Positions 1 through 8,647 are shown, numbered from the stretch's first letter. The stretch: 64,000 bases of DNA from Teredinibacter franksiae (GCF_014218805.1 NZ_JACJUV010000001.1:3236501-3300500), one strand, 5' to 3'. Notes: generated from the letters alone by a model not told the origin. Numbers and translations are program-made.

Positions 1-226
1 AGGTAATAAAATTATCAACATTCCCGCTGCCCGAGTGCTGTCGAGAGAGGAGTTTGTTATCGCATTAGTTGTGTTGGATCAAAGCCAATGCTTGAAAGTT
101 AATTCGGGTAAACGCCACTTAACACTTAAGTTTAAGGATCTAGAGCATTATTGTGGAGAAAGGGGACGAAGAGGAAATAAATTACCTCGAGGTTTCCAAA
201 AAGTTGACTCGGTTGAGGTAGAATAG
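1..226 (+). CDS. parC: DNA topoisomerase IV subunit A, C-terminal end (partial)
   Basis: The open frame runs from the window edge (codons begin at base 2) to TAG at 224-226, giving the last 74 residues. They read as the final part of the ParC C-terminal DNA-wrapping domain: a repeat ending in GKRHLTLKFKDLEHY, then the basic stretch GERGRRG and the terminal LPRGFQKVDSVEVE. ParC is the DNA-cleaving subunit of topoisomerase IV, which with ParE decatenates daughter chromosomes. The catalytic tyrosine domain lies outside the window. The family call rests on this tail alone and is fairly secure, since GyrA lacks this ending. Confidence 0.85.
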   Translation, partial: GNKIINIPAARVLSREEFVIALVVLDQSQCLKVNSGKRHLTLKFKDLEHYCGERGRRGNKLPRGFQKVDSVEVE

Positions 227-570
227 CCGCCGGGCTGGTTGCCGGTTTGTTAGCGTTCGGTTTGTGCGCGCAAAATACGTTTTGTGTTGAACGCTAGCCA
301 TTGTGTTAATCAGCCAAAATGGGTCATTAATTAGAATTTTCCAAGTTTGTGAAGTAAGGGGTTTGTAAGGCCGAGTAAACCATTTCTGGCAGCGCTACGC
401 ATAGTGTTCAGTATTTACGCTAAACCAGAGAAAACGGTTACATTCGGCGACTGCGAGAACCGAGTCACATTTAAAACCGGAAATGGGTTGAGTGATGTGG
501 ATTGTGGTGACAGACTCGGCTCTGTTTTTCTGTTCCCGCAACTGTATAACCCCGCGAAACAGTGTGAGAT
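227..570. other. Intergenic region after parC with a nested inverted repeat
   Basis: No convincing gene lies between parC and the PilZ gene. TAGCGTTC at 251-258 is the exact reverse complement of GAACGCTA at 289-296, and the intervening bases contain a second stem, CGCAAAA paired with TTTTGTG. This could be a parC 3'-end structure, but there is no run of T after it, so a Rho-independent terminator is not demonstrated. The remainder presumably carries the promoter of the PilZ gene; I could not pick out a clear -35/-10 pair. Confidence 0.4.
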
Positions 571-831
571 ATGTCTGGATTCCGTAAGCACGGGCGAACA
601 CTTGAAAAGTGTCTTGTTCGTTTAAATCATGCCGATTTCGGCGAAGTTGTAGTTGAAACCCGTGATATTTCCGAGTCGGGCGTATTTGTCAGCTGTCGAG
701 ATATTGTTCGATTTATATCCATTGGCGACGAACTGCATGCAAAACTCTATTCCGAGTGTCGCAATGTTTCGGAAACCAGTATGAAGGTTGTACGCCTTAC
801 CGACGACGGTGTTGGGTTAGCCTTCGCCTAG
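571..831 (+). CDS. Single-domain PilZ protein (c-di-GMP receptor)
   Basis: This 86-residue protein is a bare PilZ domain. Residues 5-9 (RKHGR) fit the RxxxR motif and residues 32-37 (DISESG) fit the D/NxSxxG motif; together these hold an intercalated cyclic-di-GMP dimer in the family. The C-terminal VRLTDDGVGLAFA strand also fits. It is cytosolic with no membrane segment, so it presumably acts by binding a partner. It lies downstream of parC on the same strand but 340 bases away, so co-transcription is doubtful. Both binding motifs are intact, so c-di-GMP binding is likely; the target process is unknown. Confidence 0.8.
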   Translation: MSGFRKHGRTLEKCLVRLNHADFGEVVVETRDISESGVFVSCRDIVRFISIGDELHAKLYSECRNVSETSMKVVRLTDDGVGLAFA

Positions 832-875
832 GCACGGTTAAAAAAAAAGCTCCCCCAAAAACGTTGTGTTGGCTT

Positions 876-1628
876 TTATTCGAGCTTATTTGCACGAATC
901 ATAGCTCTTAGTTCTTCAATATACGCCTTCCCCCTTTCTGAATACTGCCCTAAGCCCGCGACTAAAGCAGAGCCTCTGAGTGGTTGCTGTTGTGTGCGTA
1001 AGCTCTCGCGTATTTGCCGAACCTCACGGTAGGCTCTGTGGGTGTTGATGTTTTTAAAGTAGGCTGCCACCGACTCCGCGGGCGAGCGAAACACTCTTAC
1101 TTCGTGCCCGGCGTGAGCGGCGCGTTTGTTGGGCACAATGCCGCAACCTTTTGTGAAGCACCATTGGCCAAAGTAGTTATAGCCCTGCTGTGCAAATCGG
1201 GAGCGGCCCCAACCGGATTCGTTTGCGGCTTGGGCCAAAACCATAGAAGCAGGAATGATGTCTACCCGCAGCAATAGTTCTTTAATTGCCTGTGCTGGGT
1301 CAGTTGCTTCAACACCAAAACTTGCGCTTAATTGCCTAAGGCGCTTTCTGTTTTTTCCGTTGAGTTGACCGTGCTCTTGCCATTGTTCTTGTATAAGTAA
1401 CAGCGCTTCTCGCTTAGTCGAGAGCTGACTGTTCTTGGCTTCAATGATGGCGCCGAAATAGCTGAAAAAGGTTGATTTGCGCGCTTTTGTATCTTCAATA
1501 GCAGAGAAATCGGGCAGATTTGCAATCGATGGCGGGATCGAAAGGTAGTGACTGGCAACCAGGGTGAAAACCAGCAGTAGGAAAAGGTAGGCGATCAAAA
1601 CAATCGCTGTCAGTTTTTTCAACAGCAT
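876..1628 (-). CDS. Bax-like N-acetylglucosaminidase, membrane anchored
   Basis: A 250-residue protein with an N-terminal membrane segment (about residues 6-26) and a C-terminal glucosaminidase domain (about 115-250). The motif QAANESGWGRSRFA places the likely catalytic glutamate at E137, as in Bax/FlgJ/LytF-type peptidoglycan hydrolases. The domain also has the family's NYFGQWC, a segment with a conserved second Cys, and SVAAYFKNINTH. It should act on periplasmic peptidoglycan while tethered to the inner membrane. The start is 20 bases after the lambda-P-like gene on the same strand, so the three genes 3365-876 probably form one transcript; a functional link between a replication loader and a wall hydrolase is not obvious. 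Confidence 0.8.
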   Translation of the reverse strand: MLLKKLTAIVLIAYLFLLLVFTLVASHYLSIPPSIANLPDFSAIEDTKARKSTFFSYFGAIIEAKNSQLSTKREALLLIQEQWQEHGQLNGKNRKRLRQLSASFGVEATDPAQAIKELLLRVDIIPASMVLAQAANESGWGRSRFAQQGYNYFGQWCFTKGCGIVPNKRAAHAGHEVRVFRSPAESVAAYFKNINTHRAYREVRQIRESLRTQQQPLRGSALVAGLGQYSERGKAYIEELRAMIRANKLE

Positions 1629-1648
1629 TTAAATTCCTTTTTTGTAAA

Positions 1649-2287
1649 CTACAAATCCAAAGATTTGCGCATTTCACTAAATGCAGCGCGTGCTTTTTGT
1701 TTGTCGACGGGGGTTTTAATCTTGCTTGGTAGCGCGGGTTGTGTGGGGGTGATTAGTTTTTCACCGAGCTTCACACGGTCACAGACATCCTGATAGTGCT
1801 GTTTAAATACCGGGTAGGCATACTGCTCGCTGTTACTTTGTAAAAAATACCAGTCTGCCGATTTACCGGCGTAATACACCGCAAGGTGGCTCCAGTTGTA
1901 ATTTGCTTTGGGCGAAGGTGCCCTGCAGGCCTCTAGGTAGGCGGCGTGAACCTCCGGCAGGCCGAGATCGCTGCTGGTTTCGCAGGCTTTGATCATAGTG
2001 GCTAGGGTGGGTAGGAATTCGTTGTTTTCAATGATCGTGCGGGCTGCTCGTAAAATCACGTTGCAGTTGAATCGCTGTAGGGCTTCAAACCATAAGCGCT
2101 TGGTAGCGTTTACATCAGTTTCATTGCCGTAGGCCTTAAAAAACTGGTTGTGGTAGTTACGCTTAAACAGCGCGAAGATCTGGTTAAGAGCATCAATACG
2201 CTCCTCACTGGCCTGCCCTTGAGTGGAGGCTTGAGAGGGGGCTTGAGAGTTAGTAGGCCCAGCTTCTGTCGGTGAGTTCTTCTTCAA
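1649..2287 (-). CDS. Lambda-P-like replicative helicase loader-type protein
   Basis: A 212-residue protein resembling the replication protein P family: an unstructured Ser/Thr/Gln-rich N-terminus (1-28), then a helical domain with FALFKRNYHNQFFKAYG, KRLWFEALQRFN and ENNEFLPTLATMIKAC, matching the order seen in P-like proteins (small aromatic helix, W-x-x-x-L, FLPT). Phage P proteins capture the DnaB helicase for loading at origins. No Walker motif is present, so it is not a DnaC-type ATPase. Its start overlaps the 3' end of the DnaT-like gene by 38 bases, which implies translational coupling. Being next to DnaT-like and chromosomal housekeeping genes, with no phage genes nearby, it is probably a chromosomal primosome component. 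Family assignment is moderate. Confidence 0.6.
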   Translation of the reverse strand: MKKNSPTEAGPTNSQAPSQASTQGQASEERIDALNQIFALFKRNYHNQFFKAYGNETDVNATKRLWFEALQRFNCNVILRAARTIIENNEFLPTLATMIKACETSSDLGLPEVHAAYLEACRAPSPKANYNWSHLAVYYAGKSADWYFLQSNSEQYAYPVFKQHYQDVCDRVKLGEKLITPTQPALPSKIKTPVDKQKARAAFSEMRKSLDL

Positions 2288-3365
2288 GTGTTATATCTCG
2301 TGTGGATCGGTCATCAGTATTGCCTGGCTGGTTTGTCAGCGCGTGGCGTTTAGCCCACTCACGCTTGGCATGCTGTAAAAATCGTGTGTTCCAGCTGGTA
2401 TGTACCTGTTTGCTGTCGCGCCAGTAGAGTACGAATTCTGGTATTAACGCGCTGGCAAAGTTTACATCAATATTGGCCAGGCGCAGCACATCGAATACGT
2501 CTTCCGATGGATGCCAATTGCCAGCGATGGGCTTGGGGTCGGTGCTGTGTTCCAGGGTGGAGTTAAACTTCTTCCATTGAATACGCACGTGCTGAATAAA
2601 CTTGCTGTTCCAGGTTTTAAGCGAATCGCCCCGTTCTTGCCAGTAGAGAATAAATTCAGGAATAGCATCCTCTACAAATTCTTTCTTGATTTCCGCATGA
2701 ACGGTCAGTACATCCATAGCATCGGGGCTGGGGTACCAGTTACTGTGCATGGGGCTATTCTGGTCCTGACGGTTACGCTGCGCCTCAAAATCCCGCCACT
2801 TGCGAATAACCCAAGAAATAAACTTAGCGCCCCAGGAACGGTGTGCCTCACCGGTGTCGCGCCAGTAGGTTACAAATTCCGGTAGGTGCTCGAAGGCAAA
2901 GCTGTCGGGAATATTGTGCTGGGCCAATTGCGCCAGCGTATCGGCTTCGGGCTGCCAGTTGTTAGGGATGAAGTTTTTACCGTAGGGCACTTGCTGTTGT
3001 GCTGTTTGAACTTGGGGAGGGGGAGGCGCCGGTCTCTGCTGTGTAGTTACTGCGGCTACTCGCTCGTTAAAGGCAAAGCGGTAGTGAGGGCTGCTGCCGA
3101 AGTCGGTGGGGCCCTGTAGTAGAACACCTTTGGCATGCAGGTTTTTACTCACGCGTAAAAGATCTCTGTCGTCCCAGAAAGGTAGTTGCGCGCGCAACCG
3201 GTCTACCTCCGTGGTGTACCAGTCGAACCCCTGAGATGAGTGAGGGTTATTGCCGGTGGCAATATCGGCGAGAACGGAGAGCAGCACAGATTCCTCCAGC
3301 CCCAAAGTGGCTGCTAGGCCAGGGTAGATGAGGATGGGGCGTTCGGGGATTAGGGATGAGCTCAT
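2250..3365 (-). CDS. DnaT-like primosomal protein with three DnaT-type repeats
   Basis: The start at 3365 was preferred over the ATG at 3377 because GAGGTG sits 7-8 bases upstream of it. The 371-residue product has an N-terminal domain (about 1-105) like a winged-helix replication initiator, a Pro/Gln-rich linker, and three copies of a 54-residue unit at about 137-190, 210-264 and 284-337. Each unit begins NW(Q/Y/H)P, contains PEF(V/I)xYW and (T/S)WxxxFxxxV/A, and ends in a Trp, the layout of the DnaT single-strand-DNA-binding domain. E. coli DnaT carries one such domain. It likely binds ssDNA and helps deliver the helicase with the overlapping P-like protein downstream. Recognition of the repeats is firm; the precise role is inferred. 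Confidence 0.7.
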   Translation of the reverse strand: MSSSLIPERPILIYPGLAATLGLEESVLLSVLADIATGNNPHSSQGFDWYTTEVDRLRAQLPFWDDRDLLRVSKNLHAKGVLLQGPTDFGSSPHYRFAFNERVAAVTTQQRPAPPPPQVQTAQQQVPYGKNFIPNNWQPEADTLAQLAQHNIPDSFAFEHLPEFVTYWRDTGEAHRSWGAKFISWVIRKWRDFEAQRNRQDQNSPMHSNWYPSPDAMDVLTVHAEIKKEFVEDAIPEFILYWQERGDSLKTWNSKFIQHVRIQWKKFNSTLEHSTDPKPIAGNWHPSEDVFDVLRLANIDVNFASALIPEFVLYWRDSKQVHTSWNTRFLQHAKREWAKRHALTNQPGNTDDRSTRDITLEEELTDRSWAY

Positions 3366-3824
3366 GGCACCTCGCATTTAGGAGGCATACTTTAACATTC
3401 TGTGGGTCGATTTTGTTCTCTGATTTGCCTGTAAACGTTCGATTCTGTCGCTTGCCCTGGGGCTGACGGCTCCTCCGGTAACGCTATTCCTTGGTCGGAC
3501 GCCACCGCCATAGCGCTAGCGTCTATCGTCTTGTAGGCGGGTGTGACCGAGTTGAAACCACCTCATTCAGGGGAGGGCGAGCTCGGCTTCAATCTTCACT
3601 AGCGCTACTCGGCACGAGCGGGTATGTGTTTTTGGGTGTTTTCCACCGCTAGTGCGCCTTCGCGGGCATGACGTATTCAGCTGATTTAAAAGATTCCGGG
3701 TGTGTTTTGGTCGCTTGCGAAGTGGGCGGGAATTCGGAAATCGGCCCGCTGTAGGCGAAGCCGATTTAAGTATCAAGCTAGGGAACCCTGATTTGGCAAA
3801 AAAAGTGCAGGTGCCCTAAGCTAC
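3366..3824. other. Non-coding stretch between vWA and DnaT-like genes
   Basis: About 460 bases with no credible gene. It is rich in short, partly palindromic GC runs such as CATAGCGCTAGCG (about 3510) and a REP-like CTTCGCGGGCATGACG (about 3659-3674). The 69-codon minus-strand frame at 3567-3776 is basic and low in complexity and appears to be a translated repeat. It is the downstream flank of the vWA gene and includes the upstream region of the DnaT-like gene. Confidence 0.4.
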
Positions 3825-5900
3825 TTACATACCCGCTGCTACCTGAGCTTTTCTTACCAGCTGCACAAACTCGCTGCGGTAACCAAACTCATCATCACCT
3901 TTGTTGGCCAGCGCTAGCGCAATGGCGTCTTCATACCCCCAGTTGCCAGTGTATTTGGCATCTTTCAGTAGTTGAGCAAACCCAGCAACCGCTGAGGCAA
4001 ACCGCGCTTCTCGTTGCAGCAATTTGCTGCTTTCGGTTTCTTTGTCGATAACCGTGGTGAGTAGTTTAGAGGTGTTTTCTTCTGGCAGCTTGTAGCGAAT
4101 TTTCAGGAAGGCGTATTCGTTACTGGCCGCTTCAAGTTTTTCCTTTTTTGCGTATCGGCTATTGTCGATCAATTGCGCAGCTGAACCCGCGGGGGTGATT
4201 TCGTATATAGCGGTAACGCTATGGCCTGCACCAATTTCACCGGCATCTACGGCGTCGTTATTAAAATCTTCCCGCTTGAGTGCGCGCGTTTCGTAGCCCA
4301 GTAGGCGATATTCGGCAACCGTTGTGGGGTTGAATTCCAACTGGATTTTTACGTCTTTGGCAATCGGAAATAGGCTAGATGTGGCTTCGTGTACCAGCAC
4401 TTTTTGCGCTTCGCTAAGGGTGTCGATATAGGCGGCTACACCGTTACCGTTTTGGGCGAGGTCTTGCATCAGCGCATCGTTGTAGTTGCCGCCGCCGAAG
4501 CCGAGTATGGACAGATAAATACCCTTTTCTCGCTTGCGTTCAACAAATCCTTTTAGCTCTTCGTTGTTGGTAATACCAACGTTAAAGTCGCCATCGGTAG
4601 CGAGGAATATACGGTTCACCGCATCTTTTTTGAATGAGCTTTCGGCTAACTGATAGGCCAGCTTTATACCTTGCGCACCGGCGGTGGAGCCACCTGCACT
4701 CAGCTGATTGATGGCGCTGATGATTTTTTGCTTTTCCGATACCGCAGTAGGTTCCAGTATGGTGCCTGCGGCGCCTGCATACACGGCAATGGAGACGGTA
4801 TCGTCGGGGCGTAGTTTACTCAGCAGCAGGTTCATTGACTGCTTCACTAGCGGCAGCTTGTCGGGTGCGTTCATGGAGCCGCTTACGTCCAGTAAAAATA
4901 CAATGTTGGATTTCGGTTGCTCGGTTATTTCGTAGCCTTTAATGCCGATGTGGATGAGCTTTTTATCTTTGTGCCACGGAGAATCCATAACCGTTACCGA
5001 GCGGCTAAAGGGCTCGCTTTTGGATGAGGCCTGGGGGTACTGGTAATCAAAATAATTCACCATTTCTTCCAAGCGCACGGCATCTTTTTGTGGCAGTACG
5101 CCACTGTTCAGTTGTTTGCGCGTAAAGCTGTAGGATGCGGTGTCTACATCAATGGAAAAGGTGGAAACCGGTTCTTCGCTGGTAAGTTTTATCGGGTTGG
5201 TTTCGAAGGACTCGAAACGGTCGCGACCGGTTTCTTGGTGCGTTTGCTGAAGAATCTTCTCAGGTGCTGACTTCAGTTCTTGTCGCATTGCCATAGGGGC
5301 TACGGCAGGGCTACTTAAGGCCATATCAGCCATAGGCTTCGCTGCGGTTTGGGTTTGAATAGCTGTGCCCTTGGCTCGTTGCAGGGCCTCTGCAATTTCC
5401 ATATCGGGTAGCGCACCAGCATCAGATTTATCGAGCTTTTTAGTGTCGGCTGAAATGGTACGGTATTCCGTGGTTATCTCCATCTCTTCCAGAACGGCGG
5501 TGTCGTCTTTGTCATTGGCTGAGGGGTTGGGTAGATTAAGCGGATAGGTTTCCACATAAGGGTCTTTGGTCATAATGCCGGGGTTGTAGGTGGTAATCAT
5601 TACACCGAACAACACTACACAGGTGGTGGCCACACCACCGAAAAGCCATTTTTGTTGAAATACAGATTCTCTGTTCACGTCATCTCTCCGGTTCATTTTG
5701 TTGGAACTGAAGGTGTGACGCAGCCAGTGTATAAATCCTTGGGAATTTATTTCAGAATGTTTTTCTTCGCCCACTTTTTCGTTAGCGTGGGCGGTTTCAA
5801 ACGCGTCTAGGGCCATGCGAATGGCCTGTTGTTTGGCTTTTGGGTCAGGTTGGCTATCGCCCGCTTGGTCGAGTAAGTTTTTTAAGTCGTGGTCATTCAT
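3825..5900 (-). CDS. YfbK-type von Willebrand factor A protein, membrane anchored
   Basis: A 691-residue protein. Residues 1-85 are cytoplasmic, 86-104 form one membrane segment, and residues after about 247 match the vWA-associated N-terminal domain (FSIDVDTASYS...LEEMVNYFDY). A vWA domain follows with a complete MIDAS start DVSGSM at 338-343 and a later ATDGDFN, and the C-terminal part matches DUF3520. YfbK-like proteins are periplasmic with unknown ligands. The gene overlaps the ECF sigma gene by 8 bases (start 5900, sigma stop 5893). The cytoplasmic N-terminus therefore occupies the usual place of an anti-sigma domain, although it shows no zinc-binding anti-sigma motif. A sensory role coupled to that sigma is inferred. 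Confidence 0.8.
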   Translation of the reverse strand: MNDHDLKNLLDQAGDSQPDPKAKQQAIRMALDAFETAHANEKVGEEKHSEINSQGFIHWLRHTFSSNKMNRRDDVNRESVFQQKWLFGGVATTCVVLFGVMITTYNPGIMTKDPYVETYPLNLPNPSANDKDDTAVLEEMEITTEYRTISADTKKLDKSDAGALPDMEIAEALQRAKGTAIQTQTAAKPMADMALSSPAVAPMAMRQELKSAPEKILQQTHQETGRDRFESFETNPIKLTSEEPVSTFSIDVDTASYSFTRKQLNSGVLPQKDAVRLEEMVNYFDYQYPQASSKSEPFSRSVTVMDSPWHKDKKLIHIGIKGYEITEQPKSNIVFLLDVSGSMNAPDKLPLVKQSMNLLLSKLRPDDTVSIAVYAGAAGTILEPTAVSEKQKIISAINQLSAGGSTAGAQGIKLAYQLAESSFKKDAVNRIFLATDGDFNVGITNNEELKGFVERKREKGIYLSILGFGGGNYNDALMQDLAQNGNGVAAYIDTLSEAQKVLVHEATSSLFPIAKDVKIQLEFNPTTVAEYRLLGYETRALKREDFNNDAVDAGEIGAGHSVTAIYEITPAGSAAQLIDNSRYAKKEKLEAASNEYAFLKIRYKLPEENTSKLLTTVIDKETESSKLLQREARFASAVAGFAQLLKDAKYTGNWGYEDAIALALANKGDDEFGYRSEFVQLVRKAQVAAGM

Positions 5901-6435
5901 GGTTAACGCCCTCCTTCGTTAGAAGGCCGAGTTTTTTGCGGATTTCGTGGATTCGCCAAGAAACGGTGCTTTCCTTCACGTCTAATACTTCGGCGGCTTC
6001 GGCGTGAGTAAGCCCCTCTCCCAGCACCAGTAGTAGCGTACTTTTAAAGCCTTCACCCCAGCTTTCGAGCCTTTTTAGAATCTGTTGCAAGTAAATACCG
6101 GCTTCATTGCCGCTGTCGCTGGTAGCGGCTTCTGGCGCGTCGTTATGTTCGTGCTGGTGACGAGCTTCGCCGCGATGCCAGTCCACAGCGCAGGTCACCA
6201 CTATGCGATACAGCCAAGTGGTAAAGCTGGCATCGAAGCGATACTGTTTAATCGCGCGTGCCAGCTTTATACAGGCTTGTTGGGCAATGTCTTGCGCATC
6301 GTGTGAGTCGCCACACCATTTACAGGCAAAGCGGTAGATCCTGTCGTAGTGCAACTGCAACAGCGTTTCAAAGGCTTTGCTATCTCCGGCCTGGGCGGCT
6401 TGGATTAAAGCTTTATCGTGTGGTGAATTTTTCAT
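5893..6435 (-). CDS. ECF-type RNA polymerase sigma factor
   Basis: A 180-residue sigma-70 family member with region 2 (LQLHYDRIYRFACKWCGDSHDAQDIAQQACIKL split around residues 26-60; FTTWLYRIVVTCAVDW near 75-91) and region 4 (GEGLTHAEAAEVLDVKESTVSWRIHEIRKKL near 138-168). It lacks regions 1 and 3, as ECF sigmas do. Its stop overlaps the start of the vWA gene, so the two are co-translated and the vWA membrane protein is the natural candidate for its regulator. The target promoters cannot be read from the window. Confidence 0.88.
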   Translation of the reverse strand: MKNSPHDKALIQAAQAGDSKAFETLLQLHYDRIYRFACKWCGDSHDAQDIAQQACIKLARAIKQYRFDASFTTWLYRIVVTCAVDWHRGEARHQHEHNDAPEAATSDSGNEAGIYLQQILKRLESWGEGFKSTLLLVLGEGLTHAEAAEVLDVKESTVSWRIHEIRKKLGLLTKEGVNHE

Positions 6436-6495
6436 TTCATTTCATTTTGCTTCAACTACTTAGACGTGTAGTGGCCGAAAATCCTTGGTAGTTAA

Positions 6496-7470
6496 TTATT
6501 TTAATTCATTACAGTCTTCAAGAACGGCCGTGGTGCGGTTTATCATATGCACCGCCAGTGGCAGGCTGTTATCGAAAGGTGAAAGCCCTTTGTGTTCACG
6601 CATGCCGTTAAGCGACTGATAAAGTGCATCGGCTTTTTTGTGGGCCTGTTGCTTTTGTTCTTCGGTAAGGTGGCCGGTTATAGACGCCGAGAATTTGATT
6701 TGCAGGTTAATGCCGCCTCGCAGGCGCGCCACTTCGCTCCAAGCTCGGGCGTTGATGTTGGCTTGTATCTCGTTACCTTTCTGTTTTTCTTGTTTGGCAA
6801 AAATTTTTCGGCGCTGTTCTAGCGCAATAAGGTTGATTAACGATTGCGAAGAACCGTAAATGGCGGCTTGGGTAAAATAGCGTTCTGCTTTTTCGAGTGA
6901 TTCGTGACTGGCTCTAGATTGGGTCATTATTTTTTGGCCGATTATCTGGTTTGCCAGCATATCGCCCTGCTCGGCAAGTTCATGCAGGGTATCGTCGCTG
7001 TAAGCATCATAGTCTGATGCGATTATTTCGTAGCTGCTGCCTACTTCGGCATAGTCTCTACCGCCTCTACTTTGATTCCAATTTTCATACTCAAGGGTCA
7101 GTTTGTGTATATCGAGAGTGTCGATGTCGTACTCTTGGGCAAGTGCTTCCAGCGGAGGAACGCAGGATTCAGGCAGGGGGTGATAAAACTTTTCGGGTAG
7201 TTCTAGAAAAGTAAGTATGGCGGGGGGGGCCGCCAGCTCTTGGCTCGTGTGTGTCGCCACTGTTTTTTTGCCGGGTGCAGGGGTGGGCGTGGATTTCGAT
7301 GCAACTTCAGATAACGGCAGCAATGGCATTTCAGTTACCGCGGAGGTTGTGCTCGGGGCGGAGACCGGCGCGATAGGCTGTTGGGTTTCTGGCGCGCGGA
7401 AATTCCACATGATGATAGCGAGCAGGCTGGCGACGGCGGTTACCATTATAAAAATGTGTTTTGAGGGCAT
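6496..7470 (-). CDS. Membrane-anchored protein of unknown function with Sel1-like helices
   Basis: I chose the ATG at 7470 (MPSKHIFIM...), one base after the YchJ-like gene stop, over a GTG at 7503 lying inside that gene; no strong ribosome-binding site decides it. The roughly 324-residue product has one N-terminal membrane segment, a Pro/Ser/Thr-rich linker, and a helical periplasmic part. The segment with DMLANQIIGQKIM and AERYFTQAAIYGSSQSLINLIALE looks like a Sel1/TPR-type repeat. No catalytic motif is visible. Its close spacing to the YchJ-like gene suggests a shared transcript. Confidence 0.6.
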   Translation of the reverse strand: MPSKHIFIMVTAVASLLAIIMWNFRAPETQQPIAPVSAPSTTSAVTEMPLLPLSEVASKSTPTPAPGKKTVATHTSQELAAPPAILTFLELPEKFYHPLPESCVPPLEALAQEYDIDTLDIHKLTLEYENWNQSRGGRDYAEVGSSYEIIASDYDAYSDDTLHELAEQGDMLANQIIGQKIMTQSRASHESLEKAERYFTQAAIYGSSQSLINLIALEQRRKIFAKQEKQKGNEIQANINARAWSEVARLRGGINLQIKFSASITGHLTEEQKQQAHKKADALYQSLNGMREHKGLSPFDNSLPLAVHMINRTTAVLEDCNELK

Positions 7471-7471
7471 A

Positions 7472-7945
7472 TTAGAGGCCGTGGCACTTCTTAAGTTTTG
7501 CACCTTTGCCGCACCAGCATAGGTCGTTGCGCTGCAATTTTATCGCGGGCAGCATTTCACCGTTGGTGTACCACCAGCGGCTGGCTTCAAAGATAAAGTT
7601 AGATTTTTCATGCAGTTGCTGCGGCTGCTCTGAATCGGTTGTGCAGAACGCAACAAATTCCACTGTAGCGCTGTTTCCCTGTGCAGGGGAAGCTTCTAGC
7701 ACGCGTAAACTAAGCCAGTTATGGGTGCTCAGTGCGTGATCAACCTGTTTGCGCTCATCCCCGGTATGAAAATCCGGGTGTAGAGTGGCGATTAAATAAT
7801 CGACATTGCCATTTACGAAAGCACAGAAGCGGGAGCGCATAAGCGCTTCAGGCGTACAACCGGTGGGCTGTACCTCCGCCAAGTGTAGAGGAGCACAACA
7901 CGCGGCGTATGCCGTACCTGAGCCGCAGGGGCAGGTTGAGTCCAT
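7472..7945 (-). CDS. YchJ-like SEC-C zinc-motif protein
   Basis: A 157-residue protein with the layout of YchJ/UPF0225: an N-terminal SEC-C motif (CPCGSG at 5-10, CC at 16-17), a central NTF2-like fold (PEALMRSRFCAFVNGNVDYL... and LHEKSNFIFE..WWYTNG), and a C-terminal SEC-C motif (RNDLCWCGKGAKLKKCHG). SEC-C motifs bind one zinc and in SecA contact SecB and the ribosome; the role of YchJ itself is unknown. Length and both zinc motifs agree with the family. The C-terminal CWCGKG departs slightly from the usual CPCGSG but keeps the Cys spacing. Confidence 0.85.
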   Translation of the reverse strand: MDSTCPCGSGTAYAACCAPLHLAEVQPTGCTPEALMRSRFCAFVNGNVDYLIATLHPDFHTGDERKQVDHALSTHNWLSLRVLEASPAQGNSATVEFVAFCTTDSEQPQQLHEKSNFIFEASRWWYTNGEMLPAIKLQRNDLCWCGKGAKLKKCHGL

Positions 7946-8037
7946 TAGTCAGGCCTTAGTAAGTGGACGTTAGTTAAGTGGTCGTTCGTTAAGTTGGTGT
8001 TAAACTACTCGGCTTGTACTAGCTGCCGGATAAAGCA

Positions 8038-8508
8038 ATGTTCACCCACGATACCGAAAAAGAAAAGGCTTACCGCTTCTCTCGTCATGATACCTCACAT
8101 TTGTTATCGCCAATGTCACCCCACCCGATAGAGCTGGAAGGTGAAACTTGGGCCAGCGCAGAGCATTATTTCCAAGCTCAAATGGTCGCGAACCCGTCCA
8201 TTGTGGGGAAAATCAAAAGTGCCAAAACACCTGAGTTCGCGTTTAAGCTTGGTTCGCCTTGGTATCGTCGTAAACACAAGAACTGGAAGACGTTGCGCCG
8301 GGTGATGATGAGCCGAGCACTTTATACCAAAGTGCAAATGTATCCAGCGATACAGGAGGAGTTGGTGTCTACCGGAGACCAGCTGATTATAGAGGCGTCG
8401 GCGTACGACCACTATTGGGGAATTGGTCGAGATCAACGGGGAGATAATATGCTGGGTAAAGTATGGATGGATATACGACGTAAGTTTCTAAAAAAACAAC
8501 TAGATTGA
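8038..8508 (+). CDS. NADAR family (YbiA-like) N-glycosidase
   Basis: A 156-residue protein with family hallmarks: F-x-x-x-x near HLLSPMSPHPIEL, WASAEHYFQAQM at about 38-49, KIKSAKTPEFAFKLG, and the C-terminal YDHYWGIGRDQRGDNMLGKVWMD block split at about 117-139. YbiA-type members cleave the glycosidic bond of toxic early riboflavin intermediates; other NADAR proteins process ADP-ribose derivatives. Since the genome has a full riboflavin pathway (23.4-30.2 kb), a housekeeping clean-up role is plausible, but the substrate cannot be assigned from sequence. Its neighbours do not suggest a phage-defence context. Confidence 0.85.
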   Translation: MFTHDTEKEKAYRFSRHDTSHLLSPMSPHPIELEGETWASAEHYFQAQMVANPSIVGKIKSAKTPEFAFKLGSPWYRRKHKNWKTLRRVMMSRALYTKVQMYPAIQEELVSTGDQLIIEASAYDHYWGIGRDQRGDNMLGKVWMDIRRKFLKKQLD

Positions 8509-8647
8509 TGGGAAGGGTGGCGTTAATATCCACATGGCAAGGAGGGACGGCATTTTGGGTGAGTGGAAATCTACCGAAGGTATATTTCACTGCGAATGCA
8601 TCTTGCGTTAGACCATAAAAAGAATGAATCATTAGGAGTGTTCGAAA

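Noticed and set aside
404..625. 73-codon plus-strand frame before the PilZ gene
   Set aside because: It overlaps the PilZ gene in another frame, has no family match, and the PilZ frame has both conserved motifs.
3567..3776. 69-codon basic frame on the minus strand
   Set aside because: It is a translation of palindromic GC-rich repeat-like sequence (contains the REP-like CTTCGCGGGCATGACG) with no ribosome-binding site.
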